A stretch of 50,201 bases of DNA from DAOPYE01 sp035352715 (GTDB taxonomy: Bacteria > Acidobacteriota > Holophagae > Holophagales > Holophagaceae): the NCBI GenBank assembly GCA_035352715.1, contig DAOPYE010000008.1:1-50201 (forward strand). The letters run 5' to 3'. The translations under genes and the position numbers were made by a program. The notes under the pieces are model-generated. The model was not told where the DNA came from, made no database searches, and saw only the letters and a program-made list of their open reading frames with translations. Shown here piece after piece: positions 42,487-50,201 of the stretch. How positions within the stretch are numbered: the first letter of the stretch is position 1; each line of letters begins with the position of its first letter.

Positions 42487-43208
42487 GGCTGCACCCCAAA
42501 GGAGAAAAGCGGATCGAGGATGGAAGCGGCGAGATCGTCCATGGCGTAGAGGCCCTGCTTGCCGCGAAGCCAACGGGCGGCGGCGAGCGCGCCTTCGGCG
42601 AGGCCTTCGCGGCTGCGCGCGTGGTGCGTGATGGTGAGCGTCTCGGTGGGCGTGTCGATGCCGACGGTGTGCAGGCCGAACTCCGTGCCGGTGCGCTGCA
42701 CGGCCACGCTGAGCTGGTGGGGTTCCGCGGTGCCCAGGGTCCATTCGGTCTTGCGCGTGCAGCCATTCATCAGCGACTGGGCCAGCGTTTTGGCCGTGCC
42801 GCTGGGGTAGTCGGCCTTCATGCGGTGATGGCTTTCATACAGGAAGGGATCCCGCGAGATATCGCTCTGGGCGTAGCGGCCCAGGACCAGCGCGAAGCGC
42901 GACATCAGTGCCACCGTGAGCGAGAAATTGGTGGCGACCAGGACGCCCAGGCGGCCCTCCACGCGCTCACGCAGATCGGGGATCTCCCAGCCCGTGGCGG
43001 CGATGACCAGGTTCGTGCCCGTGGCCAACGCCCAATCCAGGTGGGCGGGCACGGATTCGGCCAGGCTGGCGTCGATGGCCACATCCACTGGCTCATCGGG
43101 TTCTTCGCCCTGATCCACGGCCCATACGATTTCCACATCCGCCTGGCGTGCGGCCACGGCGAGGATCGCGCCGCCCAGGCGGCCCCTTCCAAAGAGTCCG
43201 ATCCGCAT
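42483..43208 (-). CDS. dapB: 4-hydroxy-tetrahydrodipicolinate reductase
   Basis: The 241-residue product reduces the DapA product. The N-terminus IGLFGRGRLGGAI is a slightly altered version of the G-x-x-G-R-M-G nucleotide-binding loop. NFSLTVALMSRFA and ESHHRMKADYPSGTAKTLA carry the catalytic His pair and Lys, and GEH-like motif is replaced by TGTEFGLHTVG. It is short compared with E. coli DapB (273) but typical for the compact type. It overlaps the lysC stop by one base and dapA by four. Confidence 0.95.
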   Translation of the reverse strand: MRIGLFGRGRLGGAILAVAARQADVEIVWAVDQGEEPDEPVDVAIDASLAESVPAHLDWALATGTNLVIAATGWEIPDLRERVEGRLGVLVATNFSLTVALMSRFALVLGRYAQSDISRDPFLYESHHRMKADYPSGTAKTLAQSLMNGCTRKTEWTLGTAEPHQLSVAVQRTGTEFGLHTVGIDTPTETLTITHHARSREGLAEGALAAARWLRGKQGLYAMDDLAASILDPLFSFGVQP

Positions 43209-44551
43209 CACGCATTCTCCTCGATGAGGGCCCGGTGCAGCTTGCGCAGGGCGTCCACCGCCAGTTCCTGCGGCACCACCAGGCTGAGGTTGATCTCGTT
43301 CGCGCCCATGGAAATCAGTTCCACGTTGATATCCGAAAGCGCGCCGAACAGCTTGGCCGCGATGCCTGGCGTCTGCTTGATGCGTTCGCCGACGATGGCC
43401 ACGATGGCGCGGTTCTCGGAGGTCTCGACATTGGCGAAGCCCGAGAGTTCCTCGCGCAGCGCGTCCAGAGGGGCGTCGGCCTCCACCGTGCAGGAGACGC
43501 TCACTTCGGCCGTGGCGATGAGATCGACGCTCACATTCAGGCGGCGGAAGACCTCGAAGACGCGGGCCAGAAAACCGCTCTGGTTCAGCATATGGGTGGA
43601 ATTCACGGTGACGACGGTGACGGGGCCGCGCGTGGCCAGCGCCGTCACGGCCCGGCCCGAATGGGTGTCGGGCGCGATGGTGGTGAAGCGGCCGTCGGGA
43701 TGGTGAGTGTCGCGCACGGTGACGGGGATGCTGGCTTCCACGGCCGGCAGGATGGTGGCGGGGTGCAGCACCTTCGCGCCGAAGGCCGCCAGTTCCGCGG
43801 CCTCGGAGAAGGTCAACTGATCCACGCTCACGGCCTCGGGCACGATGCGGGGATCGCAGGTCAGCACGCCCTCCACATCGGTCCAGATCTGGACTTCCTC
43901 GGCGCCCAGCGCCGCTCCGAAAAGGGCGGCGGAGTAGTCGCTGCCGCCGCGGCCCAGCGTCGTCGTGATGCCGTCTTCGCTGCCGCCGATGTAGCCCTGC
44001 GTCACCACCGGATGGCCGGGCTTCAGCAGCGGCGCGATGTGCTGGGCGGCCAGTTCCTTGATGGCGCCGGTCTGGGGCTGGGCCTCGCCAAAGACGGCGT
44101 CCGTGCGCATGACCTTGCGGGCATCCACCAGGGGTGCGCCAAGGAAGCTGGAGAAGAGCAGGGTGGAGAGCCGCTCGCCGAACGAGGCCACCGCGTCCAT
44201 GCTGCGCGGGCTCAATTCGCGCAGGAGCGCCACGCCGCGCAGGATCAGCTCCAGTTCGCCGAAGTATTCCGTGATGGCGCGATCCAGCGCCTCCGGCGTC
44301 GCGCCGTCGAAGAGTTCGTCGGCGCTCTTCCGGTGATTGCCGATGAGGATCTGGAGCTGCTCCAGCGCCTTGGGCAGATCGCCGCCTTCCGCAGCCTTGG
44401 CGGCCGCGAACAGCCCATTGGTGGTCTTGCCCATGGCGGAAAGTACCACCAGCGGCGCTCGGTCTTCGGCGGCCTTCACCAGGCTTGCCACCTGGCGCAT
44501 GCATGGGGCGTTGGCCACGGAACTGCCGCCGAATTTCATCACGATGGTCAT
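43208..44551 (-). CDS. lysC: Aspartate kinase (lysine-sensitive type)
   Basis: The 447-residue product phosphorylates aspartate, the first step toward lysine, threonine and methionine. KFGGSSVANA lies at the N-terminus, then SFGERLSTLLFSSFL, TLGRGGSDYSAALFGAALGA, and EVQIWTDVEGVLTCDPRIVP. Two ACT domains follow from about residue 290 (TVVTVNSTHMLNQSGFLARV; AIVAIVGERIKQTPGIAAKL). The ATG at 44551 has AAGGAG eight bases upstream. The operon position directly under a lysine riboswitch, plus ACT domains, predicts control by lysine at two levels. Confidence 0.97.
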   Translation of the reverse strand: MTIVMKFGGSSVANAPCMRQVASLVKAAEDRAPLVVLSAMGKTTNGLFAAAKAAEGGDLPKALEQLQILIGNHRKSADELFDGATPEALDRAITEYFGELELILRGVALLRELSPRSMDAVASFGERLSTLLFSSFLGAPLVDARKVMRTDAVFGEAQPQTGAIKELAAQHIAPLLKPGHPVVTQGYIGGSEDGITTTLGRGGSDYSAALFGAALGAEEVQIWTDVEGVLTCDPRIVPEAVSVDQLTFSEAAELAAFGAKVLHPATILPAVEASIPVTVRDTHHPDGRFTTIAPDTHSGRAVTALATRGPVTVVTVNSTHMLNQSGFLARVFEVFRRLNVSVDLIATAEVSVSCTVEADAPLDALREELSGFANVETSENRAIVAIVGERIKQTPGIAAKLFGALSDINVELISMGANEINLSLVVPQELAVDALRKLHRALIEENA

Positions 44552-44589
44552 TGCGGATTCTCCTTGAATCGTTGGCTGGGGAGATGGGT

Positions 44590-45633
44590 TCAGGATTGCA
44601 GGAAATGAAGCGCGAGGCGCTTGTCGAGGTCCACGCCGCCTTCCAGCTCGTCGAGCGTGATGCATTCGTCGGGCGTGTGGGCGAAGGCGATGGAGCCGGG
44701 GCCCGCCAGAATCACCGTGCGGTCCGGCACCAGCGCGCGCATCTGCGGCGCGTCGGATCCGAAGGGCATGGTGGCGTGCTCGAACCCGGGGATCATCGGA
44801 TAGCGGTCGGCGGGTTCCGAAAGGCGTCGCTCCACCTCGCCTTGCGCGGGCCGCAGGCGATGGATGCAGGATTCCAGGTCCGAGCCCGGCAGCACGCGCG
44901 CGTGGACATGGGCCAGCGCGTGGTCGGGCACCATGTTCACGGCGTCGCCGCCCTGCAGGATGCCCAGGTTCCAGACCTCGGGGCCCAACTCGGGGTCCCA
45001 AGGCCGCTCGAGTTCGCGGAGCTGCTGCAGCCAGTCCATGAGGGGCCACAGGGCCGAGGCGCCCTGATCGGGCGTACTGGAGTGGGCCGCCTTGCCGCGG
45101 CAGCGCAGGACGAAGTGCTGCACACCGCGCTGCCCCGTGGCCAGCTTCAGGCCTGTGGGCTCGCCGATGACCAGGGCTCGGCAGGCCCGGAAACGGTCCG
45201 CGAGCGCCAGGGCAGCCGCCGCGCCCGCGCTATCGGTCTCTTCGCCGACGACGCCCAGCCAGGCGAGATCGCGCACGCCTTCCTGCAGCAGTTCCGCGAT
45301 GGCGCCCAGTTGCGCCACGATCTGGCCCTTGGCGTCGCAAGCGCCGCGCCCATGGATGACGCGCCCTTCCCGGCGCGGCAGGATGAAGGGCGGTACCGTA
45401 TCCAGATGCGTGGAAAACAGCACGAGCGGTTCGCCCCAGCACGCCAGGATGTTCGTCCGGCCATCGGCAACAGGCTGGCATTCGATGCGCGCGCCCAGCT
45501 CGTCGAGGATGGCGCGCAGCGCGGGCAGGCCTTGATCCTCGCTGCCGGAGGTCGTCTCGGAAGCGCAGAGCGCCATCAGCCAGCGGGCCAAGCGCTCGCG
45601 GCGGGATTCGTTTTGGTGGGAGGCTTTGTTCAT
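44590..45633 (-). CDS. M20-family deacylase, likely succinyl-diaminopimelate desuccinylase-like (DapE)
   Basis: The 347-residue product has the M20 metallopeptidase motifs: STHLDTVPPF (metal His and Asp, about residues 75-84), GRGACDAKGQI (bridging Asp), GVVGEETDSAGA (catalytic Glu pair), VIGEPTGLKLATGQRGVQHF, and FAHTPDECI near the end (metal His). It is the first gene of the lysine operon, directly under the lysine riboswitch, so a role in DAP synthesis (removing the succinyl or acetyl group) is likely; related acetylornithine or acetyl-lysine deacetylases cannot be excluded. ATG at 45633 has GAGGT upstream; a longer frame to 45720 enters the riboswitch. Confidence 0.88.
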   Translation of the reverse strand: MNKASHQNESRRERLARWLMALCASETTSGSEDQGLPALRAILDELGARIECQPVADGRTNILACWGEPLVLFSTHLDTVPPFILPRREGRVIHGRGACDAKGQIVAQLGAIAELLQEGVRDLAWLGVVGEETDSAGAAAALALADRFRACRALVIGEPTGLKLATGQRGVQHFVLRCRGKAAHSSTPDQGASALWPLMDWLQQLRELERPWDPELGPEVWNLGILQGGDAVNMVPDHALAHVHARVLPGSDLESCIHRLRPAQGEVERRLSEPADRYPMIPGFEHATMPFGSDAPQMRALVPDRTVILAGPGSIAFAHTPDECITLDELEGGVDLDKRLALHFLQS

Positions 45634-45708
45634 GGGGCCGACCTCGTGGAAACGATGGCGCCCGTGGGACAAAAGCCAAGCCGTTTGTAGGGGTTCGGCC
45701 TGAACCTC

Positions 45709-45888
45709 GTTCCTTGGCACTCCGCGTCGGGTGACCGTCGCGGCAGCCGCAGGGATTTAACCCGTGCGTCCAGGGTGTCCGGTCAATGAATCCGTCCATC
45801 CTTCGGCGATCCTCCCCTTTCCCGGCGGGTCATAGGGTTCACCGACCCTCGCCGCAGGTAATGATGGGAATCGCTCCTCCATCGGAAC
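45709..45888 (-). ncRNA. Lysine riboswitch (L box)
   Basis: On the minus strand the 180-base leader of the lysine operon carries the L-box signatures in order: GATGGAGGAGCG (AGAGG-type core), then CGGGAAAGG, GGATCGCCGAAGG and CCCTGG and GACGGTCACCC-type blocks. The outer helix P1 is clear: GTTCC-x2-TGG at the 5' end (45888-45879) pairs with CCA-x-GGAAC at the 3' end (45717-45709). Length is normal for the family. Between it and the first ATG (45633) lies GGTTC/CGAACC pairing but no T-rich terminator, so translational control is more likely than attenuation. Known members repress on lysine binding. Confidence 0.93.
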
Positions 45889-45951
45889 CATCACCTTCCC
45901 ATGGAAGGCCACGCAACGCAAGGCCGAGGATGGGTGTTGGCCTGGATGCAA

Positions 45952-45979
45952 AAAGCCCGGAGATCTCTCTCCGGGCTTT
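45952..45979 (-). terminator. Intrinsic terminator of the TolC-like gene
   Basis: A perfect 12-base stem (AAAGCCCGGAGA with TCTCCGGGCTTT) closes a four-base loop. On the minus strand it is followed by TTTTTGC. It lies 17 bases beyond the TolC-like stop codon (45997), the expected place. Confidence 0.9.
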
Positions 45980-45996
45980 GGCGGATGCGGCAGACG

Positions 45997-47711
45997 CTAC
46001 TTGGGGTAGCTGAGATTGCGGGCTTCCAGCAGGTTGCCGACGGTCTGTTCCAGAGCCGTGACAGCCTTGGCATAGGTGATCTGCGCCTGCAGTTCCGAAG
46101 AACGGGCCGAATCCAGGTCGTTCTGCTNNNNNNNNNNNNNNNNNNNNNNNNNNNNNNNNNNNNNNNNNNNNNNNNNNNNNNNNNNNNNNNNNNNNNNNNN
46201 NNNNNNNNNNNNNNNNNNNNNNNNNNNTAGGTGATCTGCGCCTGCAGTTCCGAAGAACGGGCCGAATCCAGGTCGTTCTGCTTGGATAGCACCAGGAAGT
46301 TCGTGCTCATGCCGTTCTCGAACTTCTTCTGCTCGGCATCCAGATCCTTTTCGCGGAAGAGACGGGTCTTCTTGGACGCCTCCACGCCCTTTTCTGCTGC
46401 GTCCACGTTACGGATGGCCCTGCGGACGTCCAGAAGGATTTCAAGCTCCTTGTCCTTGAGCGACAGCTGGCTGCTGCGCTCATTGGCGCGGGCCTGGGCC
46501 ACGCTGCCCTTGGCGCTGCGGTTGCCGATGGGCATGGAGAAGGAGAGTCCAACGCCGTAGCCCGGGAACTTGCTGCCGGTGATATCCGAGTTCACGGAGC
46601 TCAGCGCGGTGTAGGAATCGGAGTTGCCGTTGTAGCTTACGAACGCGTCCAGGGTGGGCTTCAGGCGGTTCTCTGCGGCAGCGCGACGGGCGCTGCTGGA
46701 TTCCATGGAGAGCTTGGCGATCTTGAGCTCCAGGCGGCGCTCCAGGGCCATCTTCTCGGCAGAGGCTTCGCTCAGCTGGATGTGGCTCAGCGTGGGGGAA
46801 TCGGAAGGGTCCAGCTTGGCGGGGTGCTGGCCCTTATTGGGATACAGGGCGCGGATCAGGGCGTCGTTCGCATTCAGCAGGGCGGCTTCCGCCGAAATGA
46901 TGGATTGCTCCTGCTGGGCCACGGCGGCTTCGGCGCTGGTCACTTCGATGGGGGCCAGGGTGCCCACTTCGACGCGGATCTTGTTCTCGTTGAGTTGCTT
47001 CTGGGCCAGGGACAGCGCGATCTTCGCGTTGTCGAGGTTCCTCTGGGCGTAGACCAGATCCCAGTATTTCGACTCGGTATCGGCCACCAGCGAAATGATG
47101 GACTGCTGGAACTGATAGTTCGCCGATTCGGAATCCTTGCGGGCCGTAATGACATTGACCTCGGTGACCTCGCGCCCGAACCCGCTCAGCAGGTGCTGGG
47201 TGTAGGTGGCCGAAAACGTGCCGGAGTAGGGGCGCTGGGTGTTGTAGTAGCTGTTCCCCAGGATCACGGGATTGCCAGCGGTGTCATAGCCGATGTTGCC
47301 ATTGGGGGTGACGCTGGTCGTGTAGGAGTAGATCGGATTGTAGCTGAGAGTCAGATTGCCACCCCAGCCGAAGGCTTTGTCGGCCCCCACGGTCAGGTTG
47401 CGGTTCCAGTTCGTTCCATCGGTGCGGCTCAGGGGGCCGCCGGTGTACAGCGAAGAGGTCGAGCCCGTATCCTGGCGCCTCCAGTTGAGTCCGCCATTCA
47501 ACACCCAGTCGAAGTTGCCTTGGGCGTTCAGCAGACCGGCCTGCGTGTAAGCGCGGGTTTCCTGGGCGATGTCGACCTGGAGGTTGTTCTCAAGAGAAAT
47601 CTTGATGGCTTCCTGCAAGGAAAGTCGCTGGGCGTTGTCGGGCGCAGCCGGAGACTGGGCCACCAAGCCATAGCAAACCAGCAGGGCAGGGAATACATGG
47701 GGTCGAACCAT
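45997..47711 (-). CDS. TolC-family outer membrane efflux protein, interrupted by an assembly gap
   Basis: The product has a signal peptide (residues 1-25) and the TolC plan: ISLENNLQVDIAQETRAYTQ, then a beta-strand and coiled-coil repeat, SLAQKQLNENKIRVEVGTLA and IEVTSAEAAVAQQEQSIISA, PIGNRSAKGSVAQARANERS, and SLVADTESKYWDLVYAQRNL. The N-gap splits the second repeat, but its two ends share 55 identical bases; merging them restores ELQAQITYAKAVTALEQTVG then NLLEARNLSYPK and TAG at 45997. Merged length is about 520 residues, normal for the family. I use ATG 47711 with AGGAG five bases upstream. A MacA/MacB-like pair in this window could use it, but they are 30 kb apart. Confidence 0.92.
46128..46227. 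other. Assembly gap (100 N) flanked by identical 55-base ends
   Basis: Bases 46073-46127 and 46228-46282 are identical over 55 positions. This is what an assembler leaves when two contigs overlap by one k-mer but are not merged. No biological insert is needed: joining the copies restores one continuous TolC-like reading frame. Confidence 0.95.
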
Positions 47712-48010
47712 CACCACTCCTCTCAGGGATCAGCAGAACCGTCGAATGGACGCGGAGCCTACGGCGGAAAGGCGGCCCCGGTTTAGTGTGGGCCAGCCAG
47801 GATCAGGATGCATGGCTTGGCGCTCGGGAACAAGAATGATTTCATCATGTGTTGAATAGCGTCGACCGGGGGTCACGTGCGGAAGGCTGAACGCCAGTGC
47901 CGCCTGTTTTGCCTGGAATGAACGGAAGGATGCCATGCACACAGATGGAATGGACCGGTGGAGACGGGTTCTGGTTGAAACGCTCGTCATCGCGTTTGAT
48001 AGGATAGGGC

Positions 48011-48928
48011 ATGACTTGCGAATCGGATGTTTCTTCCAGCTCTTTGGGCCGTTTGGCAGATTTGGGCGTTGTGGTGGAGGCCCTGTCCCAGGCCAGCGAG
48101 GCTCTATCCACCAGCTGTTCCAGGCCCCTGGCGGTCCGGCGGGAATTCCCTTCCCGGGTCTCGATCTACGAACTGGTTGAAGACATTCGCTCGGTGCTGT
48201 TTCCTGGCTTCTTTGGTCCTTCGGAACTGACGGGCGAGACCCTGCGCTTCCATATCGGGGCGACGCTGGATCGTGTGCAGCATGGCTTGGCGGAGCAGAT
48301 CAAGCGCGGGTTGTGCGCGGTCTGCGAGCGGGAACCCGACGCCTGTCGCAAGTGTGAGGATCGTGGCTTTCGGATTGCGACCGCGTTCATCGGCGGCCTT
48401 CCCGAGTTGCGCCAGTTGCTGGCGACAGATATCCAGGCGGCCTACGACGGGGATCCGGCGCTGACAAACGAGGATGAAGCGGTCTTTTGCTATCCCGGCC
48501 TGCTGGCCATCACCAATCAGCGGATCGCCCACAGCCTTTTGACGCTGGGCGTTCCATTGATTCCGCGCATGATCACGGAGCACGCGCACAGCCTCACGGG
48601 GATCGATATCCACCCCGGCGCTTGCATCGGGGAACGCTTCTTTATTGATCACGGCACGGGCGTGGTGATCGGAGAGACATCCGTGATCGGGAACAATGTG
48701 CGCGTCTATCAGGGAGTGACCCTTGGTGCAAAGAGCTTCCCCTTGGATGAGCGGGGCCATCCGATCAAGGGCGTGAATCGCCATCCCATCGTAGAGGATG
48801 ATGTGGTCATTTACGCGGGCGCAACAATCCTGGGGCGCGTGACGATCGGACGAGGGGCCACGATTGGCGGCAACGTGTGGATCACGTGCGATGTGGAGCC
48901 TGGTCACAGCATTACCCAAGGGTGTTAA
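48011..48928 (+). CDS. cysE: Serine O-acetyltransferase (EpsC/CysE type)
   Basis: The 305-residue product transfers acetyl from acetyl-CoA to serine, the first step of cysteine synthesis. An N-terminal helical half (about 1-180) includes the EpsC-type LLATDIQAAYDGDPAL and IAHSLLTLGVPLIPRMITEHAH. The left-handed beta helix follows: SLTGIDIHPGACIGERFFID, GTGVVIGETSVIGNNVRVYQ, GVTLGAKSFPLDERG, and GATILGRVTIGRGATIGGNV. DIHPGA and the active-site His residues are present. CAVCEREPDACRKC near residue 100 is a Cys-rich insert not found in E. coli CysE. ATG at 48011 follows AGGATAGGGC. Confidence 0.94.
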   Translation: MTCESDVSSSSLGRLADLGVVVEALSQASEALSTSCSRPLAVRREFPSRVSIYELVEDIRSVLFPGFFGPSELTGETLRFHIGATLDRVQHGLAEQIKRGLCAVCEREPDACRKCEDRGFRIATAFIGGLPELRQLLATDIQAAYDGDPALTNEDEAVFCYPGLLAITNQRIAHSLLTLGVPLIPRMITEHAHSLTGIDIHPGACIGERFFIDHGTGVVIGETSVIGNNVRVYQGVTLGAKSFPLDERGHPIKGVNRHPIVEDDVVIYAGATILGRVTIGRGATIGGNVWITCDVEPGHSITQGC

Positions 48929-49016
48929 AAGCAATTATTTAATGGCCAATAGTCCGGTGTTTTGATGGGGGATGATGCTGTGGATGCCATTCTCAGCGGA
49001 GTGGCATGTCAGATGT

Positions 49017-49063
49017 CCGTAAATTACGGGATTTCTTTGCTGGTTGGCTGAAATATATAGAAT
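49017..49063 (+). promoter_or_regulatory. Candidate promoter and palindrome upstream of the cupin gene
   Basis: TATAGAAT (49056-49063) with TTTGCT about 16 bases before TAGAAT could be the cupin promoter. Just upstream, CCGTAAATTACGG (49017-49029) is a perfect palindrome around a central A, possibly an operator. Confidence 0.4.
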
Positions 49064-49126
49064 GTGACGTGCTACGATCCCTGGCGATCCATTAAATCGG
49101 CAACATCGACACGCGGGGCCGCAGCC

Positions 49127-49471
49127 ATGTCCACCCATGAGTTTCCAGCGTTCGTGTACTCGCTCCCTGAAGCGGATCTCCCCTATGCCGGGTTAAAGGG
49201 CTGGTTGATGACGGGGAGCGATGGCCAGGTGCTTTACTGCGAATCCGATGCGGAAGTGGTGATCCCGGAACATCGCCACGGAGAACAGTGGGGCTGTGTC
49301 ATCAAGGGGCGCATGGAACTCACGGTTCTCGACCGGACGCATATTTACGCCAGGGGAGATCTTTTTCACATCCCGTCAGGAGCCAAACATCGGGTTCATA
49401 TATTCCCGGGTTTCAGGGGAGTCGAACATTCAGAAAACGCCAATCAATATATCGTAAAAAATCGGCGCTGA
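49127..49471 (+). CDS. Cupin-domain protein
   Basis: The 114-residue product is a single cupin barrel. The first cupin motif is AEVVIPEHRHGEQWGCVIKG, with His-x-His and Glu as metal ligands; the second is HIPSGAKHRVHIFPGFRG, with the third His. No catalytic role can be named. I choose the ATG at 49127 (MSTHEFPAF); the frame is open from 49064, but the first 21 residues do not resemble a cupin N-terminus. The region upstream (48929-49126) holds a likely promoter and a palindrome. Confidence 0.85.
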   Translation: MSTHEFPAFVYSLPEADLPYAGLKGWLMTGSDGQVLYCESDAEVVIPEHRHGEQWGCVIKGRMELTVLDRTHIYARGDLFHIPSGAKHRVHIFPGFRGVEHSENANQYIVKNRR

Positions 49472-49558
49472 CTTTGGGTTGCTCGTGTGTCTTATTGGCG
49501 CCCTTATTCGTGATTGCGGGTAGAATTCTGTGATTCAAGTCGTTTCGTGGACAGGTAC

Positions 49559-50201
49559 ATGGCAAAGCAGCTCGGCAAGTATGAAATTCTTCGAACCCTC
49601 GGTCAGGGTGCGATGGGTGAGGTCTATCTGGCGCACCATCCGACCATTGGTCGTGACGTGGCCATCAAGACCATTCTCCCCAGCGCAGCGCGGGGGGATG
49701 ACGCGGAGGACCGCTTCCGTCGCGAAGCCGCGGCGGCCGGCAAGCTGAACCACCCGAATCTCGTGACCATTTATGATTTCGATAAGGATGGAGATGTCCT
49801 CTATCTGGTCATGGAGTACGTCAAGGGGGATGACCTTGAAGACCTCATCCTGAACCGGGAACTGAGCCAGTCCCAGTTCCTGGAGGTGCTGGCTCAGATC
49901 TGCGACGGGTTGAGCTTCGCGCATCGCAGCGGCATCATCCATCGCGATATCAAGCCCAGCAATGTGCGCGTGATACGGGATGGGAAGCGCCTGCTCGCCA
50001 AGGTCATGGACTTTGGCATCGCCCGCGTGGAAGACAGTGGGATGACTGCCACGGGCATTGTGATGGGCACCGTGAGCTACATGGCTCCGGAATACATTCA
50101 GAGCGGCAAGGCCGTGGCGCAGTGCGACCTCTGGGCCGTGGGCGTCATGCTCTACGAGTACCTCGCCGGCCGGAAACCGTTTTTTGCCGATAACACGACC
50201 A
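49559..50201 (+). CDS. Hanks-type serine/threonine protein kinase, partial (runs off the window)
   Basis: The 214 visible residues cover most of a bacterial Ser/Thr kinase domain: GKYEILRTLGQGAMGEVY (Gly-rich loop, about residues 6-23), DVAIKT (ATP-binding Lys, about 38), RFRREAAAAGKLNHPNLV (Glu of helix C), IIHRDIKPSNVRV (catalytic loop, about 125-137), MDFGIAR (about 148), GTVSYMAPEYI (about 169) and DLWAVGVMLYEYLAGRKPFF. The frame is open at 50201, so the C-terminal regulatory part is unknown. TAGAAT at 49521-49526 may be its -10. Cognate phosphatases are PP2C type, one of which lies at 3999-4925. Confidence 0.95.
   Translation, partial: MAKQLGKYEILRTLGQGAMGEVYLAHHPTIGRDVAIKTILPSAARGDDAEDRFRREAAAAGKLNHPNLVTIYDFDKDGDVLYLVMEYVKGDDLEDLILNRELSQSQFLEVLAQICDGLSFAHRSGIIHRDIKPSNVRVIRDGKRLLAKVMDFGIARVEDSGMTATGIVMGTVSYMAPEYIQSGKAVAQCDLWAVGVMLYEYLAGRKPFFADNTT

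Noticed and set aside
46073..46282. 55-base direct repeat as a biological repeat
   Set aside because: The copies flank an N-run and collapse into one intact gene; it is a contig overlap.
1..50201. CRISPR array, integron or intact insertion sequence
   Set aside because: No regularly spaced repeats, no transposase or integrase reading frame, and no terminal inverted repeats were seen.

Overview
The window looks like a GC-rich chromosomal scaffold from a Gram-negative heterotroph. The gene content (complex I genes, a TolC-type channel, a periplasmic adaptor, a PP2C phosphatase plus a Ser/Thr kinase, GH115 and GH2 enzymes, acetate kinase) would fit an Acidobacteriota/Holophagae (Geothrix-like) genome. 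That placement is an inference from gene style, not from a marker gene. The assembly is draft: a 100-N gap at 46128-46227 is flanked by the same 55 bases on both sides, so it is an unmerged contig overlap inside a TolC-family gene.

Layout. 1-418 is the start of a YqgE/AlgH gene with an apparent one-base deletion. 438-1160 is a membrane protein. 1161-4925 (minus) is a tightly overlapping four-gene operon: PP2C phosphatase, RdgC-like protein in two pieces, and N-acetylmuramoyl-L-alanine amidase. 5095-6336 holds a 3-hydroxyacyl-CoA dehydrogenase, a 49-residue membrane protein and a zinc-ribbon protein. 6343-8220 (minus) has a small hydrolase, a secreted three-repeat protein and a membrane protein. 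8299-10447 is an ECF sigma / anti-sigma / secretin-N-like periplasmic protein operon. 10514-12033 (minus) is ahcY behind an SAH riboswitch. 12084-16901 has an acid phosphatase, an MFS exporter, and a MacB-like permease with a MacA-like adaptor but no ATPase.

17091-21281 contains a GDSL esterase divergent from a GH115 glucuronidase gene that is cut by a single in-frame TAG. 21350-28912 (minus) is nuoH-I-J-K-L-M-N, the membrane arm of complex I plus NuoI; nuoA-G are not in the window. 28913-32130 is AT-richer, carries a GH2 glycosidase, and ends at a tRNA T-arm-like scar that truncates a DinB-family gene. 32653-37936 has an MsrB-MsrA fusion, two small hypotheticals, ackA, a Gfo/Idh/MocA oxidoreductase and an N-terminally short serine hydrolase. 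37940-40966 (minus) has a patatin and a sugar-porter MFS with a large insert.

41250-41585 is a decayed DsbD-N-like gene. 41590-45888 (minus) is a lysine/DAP operon (M20 deacylase, lysC, dapB, dapA) led by a lysine riboswitch. 45952-47711 is the TolC-like gene and its terminator. 48011-50201 carries an EpsC-type serine acetyltransferase, a cupin and the start of a Ser/Thr protein kinase.

The two metabolite riboswitches tie methyl-cycle housekeeping (SAH to AhcY) and lysine/DAP synthesis to their own metabolites. I found no CRISPR array, intact transposase, complete tRNA, rRNA, or clearly new multi-gene system. The most unusual signals are broken or rearranged genes (GH115 amber, split RdgC, DsbD-N remnant, tRNA-like scar).
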